Source: an uncultured Bulleidia sp. (GTDB taxonomy: Bacteria; Bacillota_I; Bacilli_A; Erysipelotrichales; Erysipelotrichaceae). From it: a DNA stretch of 64,000 nt. This document shows positions 25,470 to 34,209 of this stretch, piece after piece; position 1 is the stretch's first letter; each line of letters begins with the position of its first letter. The DNA lies in NCBI GenBank assembly GCA_947087645.1, contig CAMUDN010000005.1, forward strand, positions 1 to 64,000, in the 5' to 3' direction. The notes under the pieces were generated by a model. The model had not been told where the DNA came from and searched no databases. It saw only the letters and a list, made by a program, of their open reading frames with translations. Both the position numbers and the translations under genes were made by a program.

Positions 25470-26240
25470 CTACGATCTTTTTTCAAAATGACGTGTAATA
25501 TACATAGAAATAAGGATAATAATTGCCATTATTAAACTAATAGCTGAACCAAAATTCCAATCACCAGTACTAATAAAATAGTCTTCTATTAAATTACCAA
25601 TTAAAACATATTGTCCACCACCCAGTAATTTAGGAATAAAAAAACTTGAGACAGCTGGTAAAAAGACTAATGTAATACCTGAAATAACACCTGATAATGA
25701 TAAAGGTAAAATAACTTTTTTAAATGTTTGTATTTCATTAGCTCCTAAATCATGAGCTGCTGTTAATAAGCTAGGGTCTATTTTAGATAATGATGTATAA
25801 ATTTGTAAAATCATAAATGGTATAAAATTATAAACCATACCAACATATACTTTCATTTCAGGATGAAAATGAGCCAGTTCTAAAATACCACGCCAAGCAT
25901 ATGTTCGTACTAGCATATTAATCCACATAGGTAAAGTAACCAGTAATAACATAATTGCTTTTGATTGCCCTTTTAACTTAGCCATAATATATGCCATTGG
26001 ATAGCCTAGAAGAACACAAATAACAGTTGTAATAAAAGCCATTTTTAAGCTTCTAATCAAAACCTTTGGAAAAATTGGATCATTAAAGAAACGTATAAAA
26101 TGATCCAATGTAAATTGCAAAGTCAAAACAGAATTACCTTTTTTCGTAAAAGCATATAAAACTATCATGAGCATAGGAATAACAATCATGATAAACATCC
26201 ATATAACATATGGATAAATTAGTCTTCGAAAACTCTTCAT
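25470..26240 (-). CDS. potB: Polyamine ABC permease PotB
   Basis: Membrane permease subunit of 256 residues with six helices, a PotB-type N-terminus (YPYVIWMFIMIVIPMLMIV) and the coupling loop AAHDLGANEIQTFKKVILP. I take the ATG at 26240, which shares one base with the potA stop (TGATG), rather than the TTG one codon earlier. The tight junction implies translational coupling to potA. Confidence 0.92.
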   Translation of the reverse strand: MKSFRRLIYPYVIWMFIMIVIPMLMIVLYAFTKKGNSVLTLQFTLDHFIRFFNDPIFPKVLIRSLKMAFITTVICVLLGYPMAYIMAKLKGQSKAIMLLLVTLPMWINMLVRTYAWRGILELAHFHPEMKVYVGMVYNFIPFMILQIYTSLSKIDPSLLTAAHDLGANEIQTFKKVILPLSLSGVISGITLVFLPAVSSFFIPKLLGGGQYVLIGNLIEDYFISTGDWNFGSAISLIMAIIILISMYITRHFEKRS

Positions 26241-27814
26241 CAATGCACCATCTTTTCCATAACATGAATATCACGAGCATCCCAAGATAAACCTATTCTT
26301 TCACCAACTTCAATATGATCAGTTGTTTCTAATTTTAATTCTCGCCCTTGTGTCGCAAATGTTATATCATAATCACCTTGTTTTATTTCATCAACATTAA
26401 AATCATATTTAACATCCCAAATTTCAACCTTAGAATTATCTTCCATATTCCAAGCATAAGCATCTGCCCAACGAATTAAATCTGTATCTAAAGCAACTGA
26501 TTCTTGTAATTCATCAACCGTTGTATAAAAGTCAAAAGCTTGAATACCTTCTTTGTTGATCTTATCTAACGTTGTCTTAGGTTCAACAACATTAATCTGA
26601 ATAGTAATTTTTGTGCCACTAGCTGTACCAAATGTACAAGGATAGGAACCAACTTTCTTATCAACATGATAATCAACCATACTTAAAGACACATTTTCTT
26701 CATCGTCTTCAAGCCATGCTTGAGCATTAGCTCGAGCAATTACTTCACTATCACTTAAATTATCAACATCTTCTAAATCCATCGTAAAACTAGCAGCGGA
26801 AATACGTTCACCACACTCTTCATTAACAACATCACGATCTTTTGTGACATGCATAACAATTGTTTTAGCTGTACCACTAGCCGTTTCTACAATAGCTTCA
26901 TAATGAATCCCTTTGAAAAGCACTGATTTAACTTCGCCATTTAACAAGCCTTTATTACGAGGTACAATTTTAATATCTTCTGGTCTTAAAACAATATCTA
27001 CTTCTTGATTCGGTTCAAAACCATAATCAGTACAAGCATAACTATGCTCATCAAATTGAACAACATTATCTTTTAACATAATTCCATCAATAATATTAGA
27101 ATCACCGATGAAACGAGCACAATATTCATTGATTGGCTCATTATAAACACTCATTGGTGAACCAACTTGTTCAATTTCACCTTCTCGCATAATCACAATC
27201 TTATCAGACATTGTTAAAGCTTCTTCCTGATCATGCGTAACAAAAATAAAAGTAATTCCTACTTCTTCTTGTATTTCTTTTAATTCTAACTGCATTTCTT
27301 TTCGTAAATTCTTATCTAAAGCACTTAATGATTCATCCAACAGTAAAATCTTTGGTTCATTAATCAAAGCTCGAGCAATAGCTACCCGTTGTTGCTGACC
27401 ACCCGATAAACGTGTAACATCTCTTTTTTCAAATCCTTCAAGTCCAACTAAACTAAGCATACGTAATACTTTTTGATTAATAATATCACGTGGTTCTTTT
27501 TTGATTTTTAAACCAAAAGCAATATTATCATAAACATTCAAGTGTGGAAAAAGAGCATAATGTTGAAAAACAGTATTAACATCTCGTTTATATGCTGGTA
27601 AAGACGATATATCTTTACCATTCATTAAAACAGAACCATTATCTGGATCTAAAAAGCCAGCTATAATACGCAATAAAGTTGTTTTACCACAACCAGAAGG
27701 TCCTAATAAAGTAACAAATTCATTCTCATAAATATCTAAATTAATACCTTTTAAAACAACTTGTTGACCAAATGTTTTAACAACATTTTTTATTTCAATC
27801 AATTTTTTTGCCAT
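26240..27814 (-). CDS. potA: Polyamine ABC ATPase PotA with duplicated C-terminal insert
   Basis: ATPase subunit of 524 residues, well above the usual 350-380. Residues 1-235 are a standard domain: GPSGCGKTTLLRII, LSGGQQQRVAIARAL, Walker B ILLLDESLSALD (Ser where Pro is usual) and FVTHDQEEAL. A TOBE domain starts near 240 and resumes at VGERIGLSWDARDIHVM near 503-519. Between them, about 322-495, lie two related segments with matching cores: ARANAQAWLEDDEENV then GSYPCTFGT, and RWADAYAWNMEDNSKV then GDYDITFAT. They look Ig-like, as in surface proteins, yet must be cytoplasmic here. Confidence 0.92.
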   Translation of the reverse strand: MAKKLIEIKNVVKTFGQQVVLKGINLDIYENEFVTLLGPSGCGKTTLLRIIAGFLDPDNGSVLMNGKDISSLPAYKRDVNTVFQHYALFPHLNVYDNIAFGLKIKKEPRDIINQKVLRMLSLVGLEGFEKRDVTRLSGGQQQRVAIARALINEPKILLLDESLSALDKNLRKEMQLELKEIQEEVGITFIFVTHDQEEALTMSDKIVIMREGEIEQVGSPMSVYNEPINEYCARFIGDSNIIDGIMLKDNVVQFDEHSYACTDYGFEPNQEVDIVLRPEDIKIVPRNKGLLNGEVKSVLFKGIHYEAIVETASGTAKTIVMHVTKDRDVVNEECGERISAASFTMDLEDVDNLSDSEVIARANAQAWLEDDEENVSLSMVDYHVDKKVGSYPCTFGTASGTKITIQINVVEPKTTLDKINKEGIQAFDFYTTVDELQESVALDTDLIRWADAYAWNMEDNSKVEIWDVKYDFNVDEIKQGDYDITFATQGRELKLETTDHIEVGERIGLSWDARDIHVMEKMVH

Positions 27815-27823
27815 GTTCTTCTC

Positions 27824-28366
27824 CTAAAATTCAGGTGGTGTTACCAGCCATAAACACTCAGCTTTTTTCTGACTACGATTTTCTAAATGGTGACTTTCAT
27901 TAGCTTTCAAATAGAAACTATCACCTTTTTTTAAACTATATCCCTTGGGTTTTGATTGGGTAACTAAATATAACTTTCCACTTAAAACATAGCCCATTTC
28001 CTCACCTTGATGCGGCTGTACTTCCTTTGAATGATAGCCAGGTTCAAGAACTATTCTGATTGCTTCCATCACATTTTTCTGGGCATCGGGAATAAGCCAA
28101 TAAGTACTAATTCCTTTTTGTTGATCAATAAATGCATCTTCAGCTTTAAATACTATTTGTTCATCATCATCTTCTTTAAAAAAAGTATTTAAATTAATGC
28201 CCAAAGCTTTCGCAATATCATCTAAAGTTTGAATCGAAGGCGATGTAAGATTACGCTCTAATTGTGATAAAAAGCCTTTTGTCAGTTCCGTTCGTGAAGC
28301 TAATTCTTCTAACGTTAAATCATTTTTTAAACGTAATTGATGAATACGTGCACCGATATTAATCAT
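27824..28366 (-). CDS. XRE-cupin regulator of the pot operon
   Basis: Regulator of 180 residues, PuuR-like. The N-terminal helix-turn-helix (about 8-62) reads LRLKNDLTLEELASRTELTK, then FLSQLERNLTSPSIQTL. A C-terminal cupin (about 105-178) has the metal-site-like PHQGEEMGYVLSGKLYL and NESHHLENRS. It is the first gene of the potABCD operon, 9 bases before potA. A near-perfect promoter overlapped by TACCAA/TTGGTA half-sites lies upstream, so it most likely represses the operon in response to a small ligand, plausibly a polyamine. Confidence 0.88.
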   Translation of the reverse strand: MINIGARIHQLRLKNDLTLEELASRTELTKGFLSQLERNLTSPSIQTLDDIAKALGINLNTFFKEDDDEQIVFKAEDAFIDQQKGISTYWLIPDAQKNVMEAIRIVLEPGYHSKEVQPHQGEEMGYVLSGKLYLVTQSKPKGYSLKKGDSFYLKANESHHLENRSQKKAECLWLVTPPEF

Positions 28367-28385
28367 TTTCCCTCCTGTTTTATAT

Positions 28386-28427
28386 TACCAAACAAAAAAA
28401 TTGGTATTAGCAAAAAAATTATACCAA
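28386..28427. promoter_or_regulatory. Probable operator of the XRE-cupin regulator
   Basis: Three half-sites occur in a row: TACCAA (28386-28391), TTGGTAT (28401-28407) and ATACCAA (28421-28427). They make overlapping inverted repeats, and the last one overlaps the -10 of the promoter. Confidence 0.6.
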
Positions 28428-28446
28428 TCTTGTTTTTAAATGTAAA
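28418..28446 (-). promoter_or_regulatory. Promoter of the pot operon
   Basis: On the minus strand TTTACA (28441-28446) and a perfect TATAAT (28418-28423) are 17 bases apart, about 50 bases before the regulator gene. Confidence 0.8.
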
Positions 28447-28477
28447 TTATTTTAAACAAAAAGTTTAGATATTATAA

Positions 28478-28503
28478 ACAAAAAACTAGGCTTAACCTAG
28501 TTT
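28478..28503 (-). terminator. Terminator of trxA
   Basis: AAACTAGG pairs with CCTAGTTT around CTTAA, overlapping the trxA stop codon, and is followed by TTTTTTG on the minus strand. Confidence 0.8.
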
Positions 28504-28808
28504 AAAGAATTAATAATACTTTCCAACTCTTCTCTTTGTTTGAAACCGATATTTGTTTCTTGTAACTTAGCATCTTTAAAAGTCAATAAAGTAGGAATCG
28601 ACATAACACCATATCTTTGAGCAAGATCTGGCAATTTATCAACATTCACTTTCATAAAACAAACATCTTTAACTTCTTTTGACAATTCATCTAAAATTGG
28701 TCCAACCATTTGACAAGGACCACACCAGTCAGCATAAAAATCAACTAGCACTTTACTATTTTCATTAAGTAATTTATCAAATTCTTGAGCATCTTGAATA
28801 ATATTCAT
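28497..28808 (-). CDS. trxA: Thioredoxin
   Basis: Thioredoxin of 103 residues with active site DWCGPCQM (Cys29 and Cys32) and the conserved cis-Pro in MSIPTLLTF. It is full length and cytoplasmic, reducing disulphides in enzymes such as peroxiredoxins, possibly the AhpC in this window. AAGGAG precedes the ATG, and a terminator overlaps its 3' end. Confidence 0.95.
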   Translation of the reverse strand: MNIIQDAQEFDKLLNENSKVLVDFYADWCGPCQMVGPILDELSKEVKDVCFMKVNVDKLPDLAQRYGVMSIPTLLTFKDAKLQETNIGFKQREELESIINSLN

Positions 28809-28861
28809 AAACTTCTCCTTTTTAACATTATAAGCATAGCAAAAAAATTAAAAGCTGCAAT

Positions 28862-29593
28862 TTATTTGCTCAATAAAGAAGCTGCTTGCTCATCTAAGAT
28901 AACTGTAACATCAGCATGATCTTGTAAAATAGAAGCTGGACAAGCAGTTGTCTTTTCTCCTTCAATCATATTTTTAATTGCTTTTGCTTTATTTGTACCA
29001 GTCGCAATTAAAATAATTTTTTTAGCTCGCATAATGGAAGCTAAACCTTGAGTGATAGCTAATTTAGGTACTTGATTAATATCACCATCAAAGAAGCGAG
29101 CATTATCTTGTCTTGTTTGCTCAGTTAATTCCATAACATGGGTAACACTGTTAAAGCTTGCTCCTGGCTCATTAAAAGCAATATGACCATCTGAACCAAT
29201 ACCTAAAATTTGAATATCAACACTAACTTTCTTTAATTCACTTTCATAACGTTCACATTCTTTCAATGGATCAGCTGCTTCACCATTTGGAACATGAGTA
29301 TTTTCTTCCTTAATATCAATATGATTGAATAAATTTTGATGCATAAAAGTATAATAACTTTCACGATGATTACGTGCTAAACCAACATACTCATCAAGAT
29401 TAAAACTAACTGCATTGACATATGAAGTTCCGTTCTTCTGATGATCTTCAATCATTTTTTGATAAAGACCTACTGGACTTGATCCCGTTGCTAAACCTAA
29501 AACAGGTTTTTCTTTTGCCATAACAGGCTTAAAAACAGTAAACGCTGCATCTGAAACTTCATCATAATTTTGCTTAATAATTACTTTAAACAT
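28862..29593 (-). CDS. nagB: Glucosamine-6-phosphate deaminase
   Basis: Enzyme of 243 residues that converts glucosamine-6-phosphate to fructose-6-phosphate and ammonia. Motifs are GLATGSSPVGLYQ (phosphate loop), SFNLDEYVG and LGIGSDGHIAFNEPG (catalytic region). Length fits the short NagB class without the long allosteric C-terminus. It lies 9 bases after the aldose-epimerase gene, on the same strand. With the surface hexosaminidase and the PTS it forms part of a GlcNAc route; no nagA was seen in the window. Confidence 0.95.
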   Translation of the reverse strand: MFKVIIKQNYDEVSDAAFTVFKPVMAKEKPVLGLATGSSPVGLYQKMIEDHQKNGTSYVNAVSFNLDEYVGLARNHRESYYTFMHQNLFNHIDIKEENTHVPNGEAADPLKECERYESELKKVSVDIQILGIGSDGHIAFNEPGASFNSVTHVMELTEQTRQDNARFFDGDINQVPKLAITQGLASIMRAKKIILIATGTNKAKAIKNMIEGEKTTACPASILQDHADVTVILDEQAASLLSK

Positions 29594-29602
29594 ATCTTCC
29601 CC

Positions 29603-30415
29603 CTAATCTATTTCAATACTGTATGAACACTTCCATGTTTCATCTATATCTAGTGTAATACATCCTTCTCTTTTATCAAAGGCTAAATTATTAGCTTTAA
29701 AATCAGTATGTGAATACCATGGTTCAATACAAACAAATGGGGCATGTGGACTCCAAAAAGCTAACCATGGAAAATGCGGATGCTCAACCTTAACAAAATG
29801 TCTACCATTACTTAATTTTGTATATGTACTCTGTGGAGCAGTTAAAATAATAGTTTTTGCTAATGCTTCACGATCAAGCTTAAGTGATGTTGTTAAATGA
29901 CCATTTACCATTTCTGGATGTGATAATTCCAGTCGATAATCATCAGGATTATCATTTTTATCAATTGGCCAATTAAAAGCTGGATGTAGACCAAAATGAA
30001 AAGGCATTAACTCTAAACTCTTATTTTTAATAGCGTAATTGATACATAATTTTTTATTAACTAACTGATAGTCAATTTGTAAATTAAAATGATATGGATA
30101 TTGTGCCCATGTCTCTTCACTATCATTTAATTCCATAATTAAATGATGATCATCATGTTGAATACAATGAAATTGACTATGACGGGCAAAGCCATGATTA
30201 TTCATTTGATATTTTTGACCTTTAATCAACAAATAACCTTGCCAAGTCTTACCTACCATTGGAAATAAAGTCGGATTTCTTCCTTTCCAATACTTAGGAT
30301 CTCCTTGCCACATATATTCCAAACCTGTTGCAAGTGATTGAAAATGATGTATTTCAGATGCATATTCATCAATTTCAACAAGTACAAAGTCATTTTTTAA
30401 TGTATACAAGCTCAT
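29603..30415 (-). CDS. Aldose 1-epimerase family protein, LacX-like
   Basis: Cytoplasmic protein of about 270 residues with the galactose-mutarotase fold. Family features are ATGLEYMWQGDPKYWKGRNP near the start, NNHGFARHSQF with its His, FGLHPAFNWP with the second His, and a catalytic-type Glu in FVCIEPWYSH. This LacX-like subgroup probably acts on hexoses or hexose-6-phosphates. I choose the ATG at 30415 with GGGGGA before it. It is co-transcribed with nagB, so an amino-sugar or hexose-phosphate substrate is plausible. Confidence 0.85.
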   Translation of the reverse strand: MSLYTLKNDFVLVEIDEYASEIHHFQSLATGLEYMWQGDPKYWKGRNPTLFPMVGKTWQGYLLIKGQKYQMNNHGFARHSQFHCIQHDDHHLIMELNDSEETWAQYPYHFNLQIDYQLVNKKLCINYAIKNKSLELMPFHFGLHPAFNWPIDKNDNPDDYRLELSHPEMVNGHLTTSLKLDREALAKTIILTAPQSTYTKLSNGRHFVKVEHPHFPWLAFWSPHAPFVCIEPWYSHTDFKANNLAFDKREGCITLDIDETWKCSYSIEID

Positions 30416-30483
30416 TAAATCTTCCCCCTGCATGTTTAGTATATCACTAGTAAAATAATGATGTAATTATTAATATTTTGTTT

Positions 30484-30489
30484 TATAAT
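30484..30489 (+). promoter_or_regulatory. -10 element for pta
   Basis: A perfect TATAAT lies 32 bases before the pta start codon on the plus strand. No convincing -35 is visible. Confidence 0.4.
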
Positions 30490-30521
30490 AATGACGACAA
30501 TTTAGGGAGGAAAAAATATCC

Positions 30522-31523
30522 ATGGCATTTATTGATTCTATTAAAGAAAAAGCAAAGGCCAATAAAAAGACCATTGTATTACCGGAAGCAGAAGACGAAA
30601 GAACAATTCGGGCGGCTGCTGAAATTTTAAAAGAAAATCTCGCTGATATTATTTTGCTAGGAGATATTGAAAAAGCTCATTCTGATGCAAGAAAATATGG
30701 TGTTTGTATTGAAAAAGCATGTATTATTGATCCAAAACATAGTCAAAAATTAGATCGTTATGTGAACCAATTAGTTGAATTACGAAAAGCTAAAGGTATG
30801 ACAGAAGAATTAGCCCGGAAAGCATTAACTGAAGACAATACAACTTTTGGGGTTATGATGGTTAAAAATAATGAAGCTGATGGTCTTGTTTCTGGTGCTT
30901 GTCATTCGACAGCCAATACTTTACGACCAGCTTTACAAATTTTAAAAACTGCACCAAATGCACAACTTGTATCTGCTTTCTTTGTGATGGATACAGATGC
31001 TCATGATTTAGGTGAAAATGGTACTTTTGTTTTTGCTGATTGTGGTTTAAACCAAGATCCAACAGCTGAGCAATTAGCAGCTATTGCTCGTGATTCAGCT
31101 AAGAGTTTTGAAGCATTAGTTGCACCTGAAGCACGTGTTGCTTTCCTTAGCCATTCTACAAAAGGATCTGCTAAACATGCTTTAGTAGATAAAGTAAGAA
31201 CAGCAGCCGGTATTCTTAAGATTGAATCACCAAATATATTATCTGATGGTGAATTACAATTAGATGCAGCTATTATTCCAGAAGTAGCTAAATTAAAAGC
31301 ACCTGGTTCAAAAGTAGCCGGACATGCTAATGTCTTAGTTTTCCCAAATTTGGATGCTGGTAATATTGGCTATAAATTAGTACAAAGATTAGGTCATGCA
31401 CAAGCATATGGACCAATGTTACAAGGAATAGCTAAACCAGTAAATGATTTATCTCGTGGTTGCTCATGGCAAGATATTGTTGGTGTCGTTGCTTTAACAG
31501 CTGTGCAAGCTCAACAAAAATAA
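30522..31523 (+). CDS. pta: Phosphate acetyltransferase
   Basis: Enzyme of 333 residues that exchanges acetyl-CoA and acetyl phosphate for acetate fermentation and ATP formation. It has the short Pta form without the N-terminal regulatory domain: IVLPEAEDERTIRAA, DGLVSGACHSTANTLRPALQ and ANVLVFPNLDAGNIGYK. GGGAGG precedes the ATG. It stands alone on the plus strand, divergent from the nagB unit; ackA is not adjacent. Confidence 0.95.
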   Translation: MAFIDSIKEKAKANKKTIVLPEAEDERTIRAAAEILKENLADIILLGDIEKAHSDARKYGVCIEKACIIDPKHSQKLDRYVNQLVELRKAKGMTEELARKALTEDNTTFGVMMVKNNEADGLVSGACHSTANTLRPALQILKTAPNAQLVSAFFVMDTDAHDLGENGTFVFADCGLNQDPTAEQLAAIARDSAKSFEALVAPEARVAFLSHSTKGSAKHALVDKVRTAAGILKIESPNILSDGELQLDAAIIPEVAKLKAPGSKVAGHANVLVFPNLDAGNIGYKLVQRLGHAQAYGPMLQGIAKPVNDLSRGCSWQDIVGVVALTAVQAQQK

Positions 31524-31543
31524 ATTAATTACTATTTCAAAAG

Positions 31544-31577
31544 AAAAAGTACAAGTATTTAAATACTTGTACTTTTT
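31544..31577. terminator. Bidirectional terminator between pta and the CLC gene
   Basis: A perfect 17-base inverted repeat (AAAAAGTACAAGTATTT and its complement) with T-runs on both sides separates the two convergent genes. Confidence 0.9.
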
Positions 31578-31621
31578 TGTAACCATAAATTTATAAATTA
31601 GGATTATATTATACTTTTCCA

Positions 31622-32875
31622 TCAAATAGTCGATTGATTAATATACTTATTATAATATTTAGAATAAACAATTTTTTGACGATGGTATAAAGAAAAATAA
31701 CCTGAAAAAGCAAAACTAATAGAAATAGTCATCAAATAATATGGCATACCATCATAACCAAACATTTCAAAACATAAAAACAATGCTGAAATAGGACAAT
31801 TTGTTACCCCACAGAATAAAGATGCCATTCCAATTGCTGTACAAATGGGAAAATTAAGATGAAAAATAGCAGCTACTGCAGCTCCAAATGTTGCACCAAT
31901 ATATAAAGCCGGTACAATTTCTCCTCCTTTATATCCAGCTGACATAGTAATAGTTGTAAATATCAGTTTAATAAAGAAAGAATAAAGGACAACTTTACCC
32001 ATAAATGCTTCTTCAACAACATACATACCCGCTCCATTATAACGATTGTCTTTTAATAACCAACTACATATCGCAATAATTAAACCAGCAATAAAAATAC
32101 GTAAATATGGATTTTTTATTTTAGTACTAAAAAAGTAATGTCCTTTATGTAAACAAACACAAAAAATAATACTCAATATAGCACATACCAAAGATAAAGC
32201 AATAGTTAAAAAAACATACTTTAAATCTAAGCCTGGAATATTAGTAACATTAAATACATCTGCATGACCACCTAGCATTTCTGATATAGCATTAGCTGTT
32301 AAAGCTGCTATTACATTAGGTAAAAAAGCAGCATAATACATAATACCAATACTAGAAATTTCCATACCTAAGAATGTTGCAGCTAATGGTGTACCAAACA
32401 AGGCAGAAAAGCAAGCACTCATGCCACACATAACTAAAATTTTCTGACTACCTATATCCAGTTTAAGATAGCGGCCTAAATTCTGACCAAGGCTACCACC
32501 AATTTGTAAAGCAGCTCCTTCTCGACCACTAGAACCCCCAAATAAGTGCGTAATAATAGTCGCAATAATAACCAATGGTACTTTCCAAAGTGAAACTTTA
32601 CCTTCAGCTGTAATAGCAGCAATTATCTCATTTGTACCTTCATCATGATATTGATTAACTAAATGGTAAATAGCTACTATAATCAAGCCGGCAAAAGGTA
32701 AAAACCAAATAATTTCAGCATGAGCTAAACGTATTTTCGTAACCAATGAAATAGATAAAGCAAAATAAGTACCAATAAGACCACCAATAATACCAATTAG
32801 TACACCTAAAATACCCCATTTCAAAAAATATTTAACATTTAATTTAATAACACTGTATTTATCATTTTTTTGCAT
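31622..32875 (-). CDS. CLC-type anion/proton antiporter, possibly fluoride-specific
   Basis: Membrane protein of 417 residues with the CLC fold. The gating-Glu motif is GSSGREGAAL (Glu119). The usual GSGIP anion motif is replaced by DEGTNEI (residues 78-84), and the third motif reads GYKGGEIVPALYIG. These two changes resemble the CLC-F fluoride/proton antiporters rather than chloride transporters. I choose the ATG at 32875 with GGGGAG before it; the frame to 32950 runs into purA. It follows purA behind a terminator; no fluoride riboswitch fits in that gap. Confidence 0.85.
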   Translation of the reverse strand: MQKNDKYSVIKLNVKYFLKWGILGVLIGIIGGLIGTYFALSISLVTKIRLAHAEIIWFLPFAGLIIVAIYHLVNQYHDEGTNEIIAAITAEGKVSLWKVPLVIIATIITHLFGGSSGREGAALQIGGSLGQNLGRYLKLDIGSQKILVMCGMSACFSALFGTPLAATFLGMEISSIGIMYYAAFLPNVIAALTANAISEMLGGHADVFNVTNIPGLDLKYVFLTIALSLVCAILSIIFCVCLHKGHYFFSTKIKNPYLRIFIAGLIIAICSWLLKDNRYNGAGMYVVEEAFMGKVVLYSFFIKLIFTTITMSAGYKGGEIVPALYIGATFGAAVAAIFHLNFPICTAIGMASLFCGVTNCPISALFLCFEMFGYDGMPYYLMTISISFAFSGYFSLYHRQKIVYSKYYNKYINQSTI

Positions 32876-32895
32876 TTTATCTCCCCATAATAGCA

Positions 32896-32917
32896 AAAAG
32901 AAGCATATGCTTCTTTT
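32896..32917 (-). terminator. Terminator between purA and the CLC gene
   Basis: A perfect 22-base palindrome (AAAAGAAGCAT and its complement) begins at the purA stop codon, followed by TTTTTGC on the minus strand. It would reduce read-through into the antiporter gene. Confidence 0.75.
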
Positions 32918-34196
32918 ATCGATATAAAATATCTTCACGATTTGGTCCATTTGAAACCATCGTAATCTTAACTCCTAATTCCTTTTCAATAAATTCCACA
33001 TAATCCTTACATGCTTGTGGTAAATCATTATAGTTTTTAATATGTCGTATATCACATTGCCAACCAGGCATCTTAATAAATACTGGTTTAGCTTTTTTTA
33101 ATTCTGTTGTTGTCGGAAAATCTTTAGTTATTTGACCATCAATATCGTATGCTACACAAATAGGTATTTCTTTTAAATATCCTAGAACATCAACAACTGT
33201 AAGTGCTACTTGTGTTGCTCCTTGTCTTTGTACACCATAACGATAAGCAACTGTATCAAGCCAACCAATTCGCCGTGGTCGACCAGTTGTAGCTCCATAT
33301 TCACCACCATCACCACCACGATGACGAAGTTCATCAGCTTCTTTTTCATCATGAATTTCAGAAATAAATTCACCTGCTCCAACAGCAGAAGAATAAGCTT
33401 TCGCTACAGCTACAATCTCTTTTATATTATATGGTGCTATGCCTGCCCCAACACATGCAAAACCAGCTAATGTTGAAGATGAAGTAACCATTGGATAGAT
33501 ACCATGATCAGGATCTTTTAAAGAACCTAATTGACCTTCCAATAATATTTCTTTACCTTCTTTTTGAGCTTGATAAAGTAAAGCATCTGTATCACAAATA
33601 TAATCTTTCATTTCTTCCTTATATTGCATTAATGTTGCCATAATCTCTTGTGGATCAAGTAAACTTTGATGATAAAGATGTTCAAATAACACATTCTTTT
33701 TTAAGCAAATATCTGTCACTTTTTCCTTTAAATCATTTATATCACCATATAATTCTGAAATTTGAATTCCTATTTTAGCATATTTATCAGCATAGAAAGG
33801 TGCTATACCTGACTTCGTTGAACCGTATGCATGACCAGCTAAACGAGCTTCTTCATAAGTGTCTTGTAAAATATGATAAGGCATTAATAATTGAACCCGA
33901 TTTGAGACAACAATTTTTGGCTTTTTAACACCCTTTGCTAATAATGAATTTAATTCTGTCAAAAAATAAGTAACATTAAAAGCCACACCTGGTCCAATAA
34001 CATTTACAATATTTTGATGAAAAACACCTGATGGCAATAAATGTAGAGCAAACTTACCATAGTTATTTATAATTGTATGACCAGCATTTGCTCCTCCTTG
34101 AAAACGCACTACATAATCTGCCTTAGAAGCCAACGTATCGGTAATCTTTCCTTTACCTTCATCACCCCATCCAGCACCAACAATAGCTTTTACCAT
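32916..34196 (-). CDS. purA: Adenylosuccinate synthetase
   Basis: Enzyme of 426 residues that makes adenylosuccinate from IMP, aspartate and GTP. It has the N-terminal GAGWGDEGKGKITD loop, the FQGGANAGHTI active-site segment and the GATTGRPRRIGWLD region. It starts 13 bases after purB, with AGGGAGG before the ATG, so the two steps from IMP to AMP are expressed together. Confidence 0.95.
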   Translation of the reverse strand: MVKAIVGAGWGDEGKGKITDTLASKADYVVRFQGGANAGHTIINNYGKFALHLLPSGVFHQNIVNVIGPGVAFNVTYFLTELNSLLAKGVKKPKIVVSNRVQLLMPYHILQDTYEEARLAGHAYGSTKSGIAPFYADKYAKIGIQISELYGDINDLKEKVTDICLKKNVLFEHLYHQSLLDPQEIMATLMQYKEEMKDYICDTDALLYQAQKEGKEILLEGQLGSLKDPDHGIYPMVTSSSTLAGFACVGAGIAPYNIKEIVAVAKAYSSAVGAGEFISEIHDEKEADELRHRGGDGGEYGATTGRPRRIGWLDTVAYRYGVQRQGATQVALTVVDVLGYLKEIPICVAYDIDGQITKDFPTTTELKKAKPVFIKMPGWQCDIRHIKNYNDLPQACKDYVEFIEKELGVKITMVSNGPNREDILYR

Positions 34197-34209
34197 AAGA
34201 TAACCTCCC

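Noticed and set aside
32876..32950. N-terminal extension of the CLC antiporter
   Set aside because: It reads back through the terminator into purA; the ATG at 32875 has GGGGAG in front.
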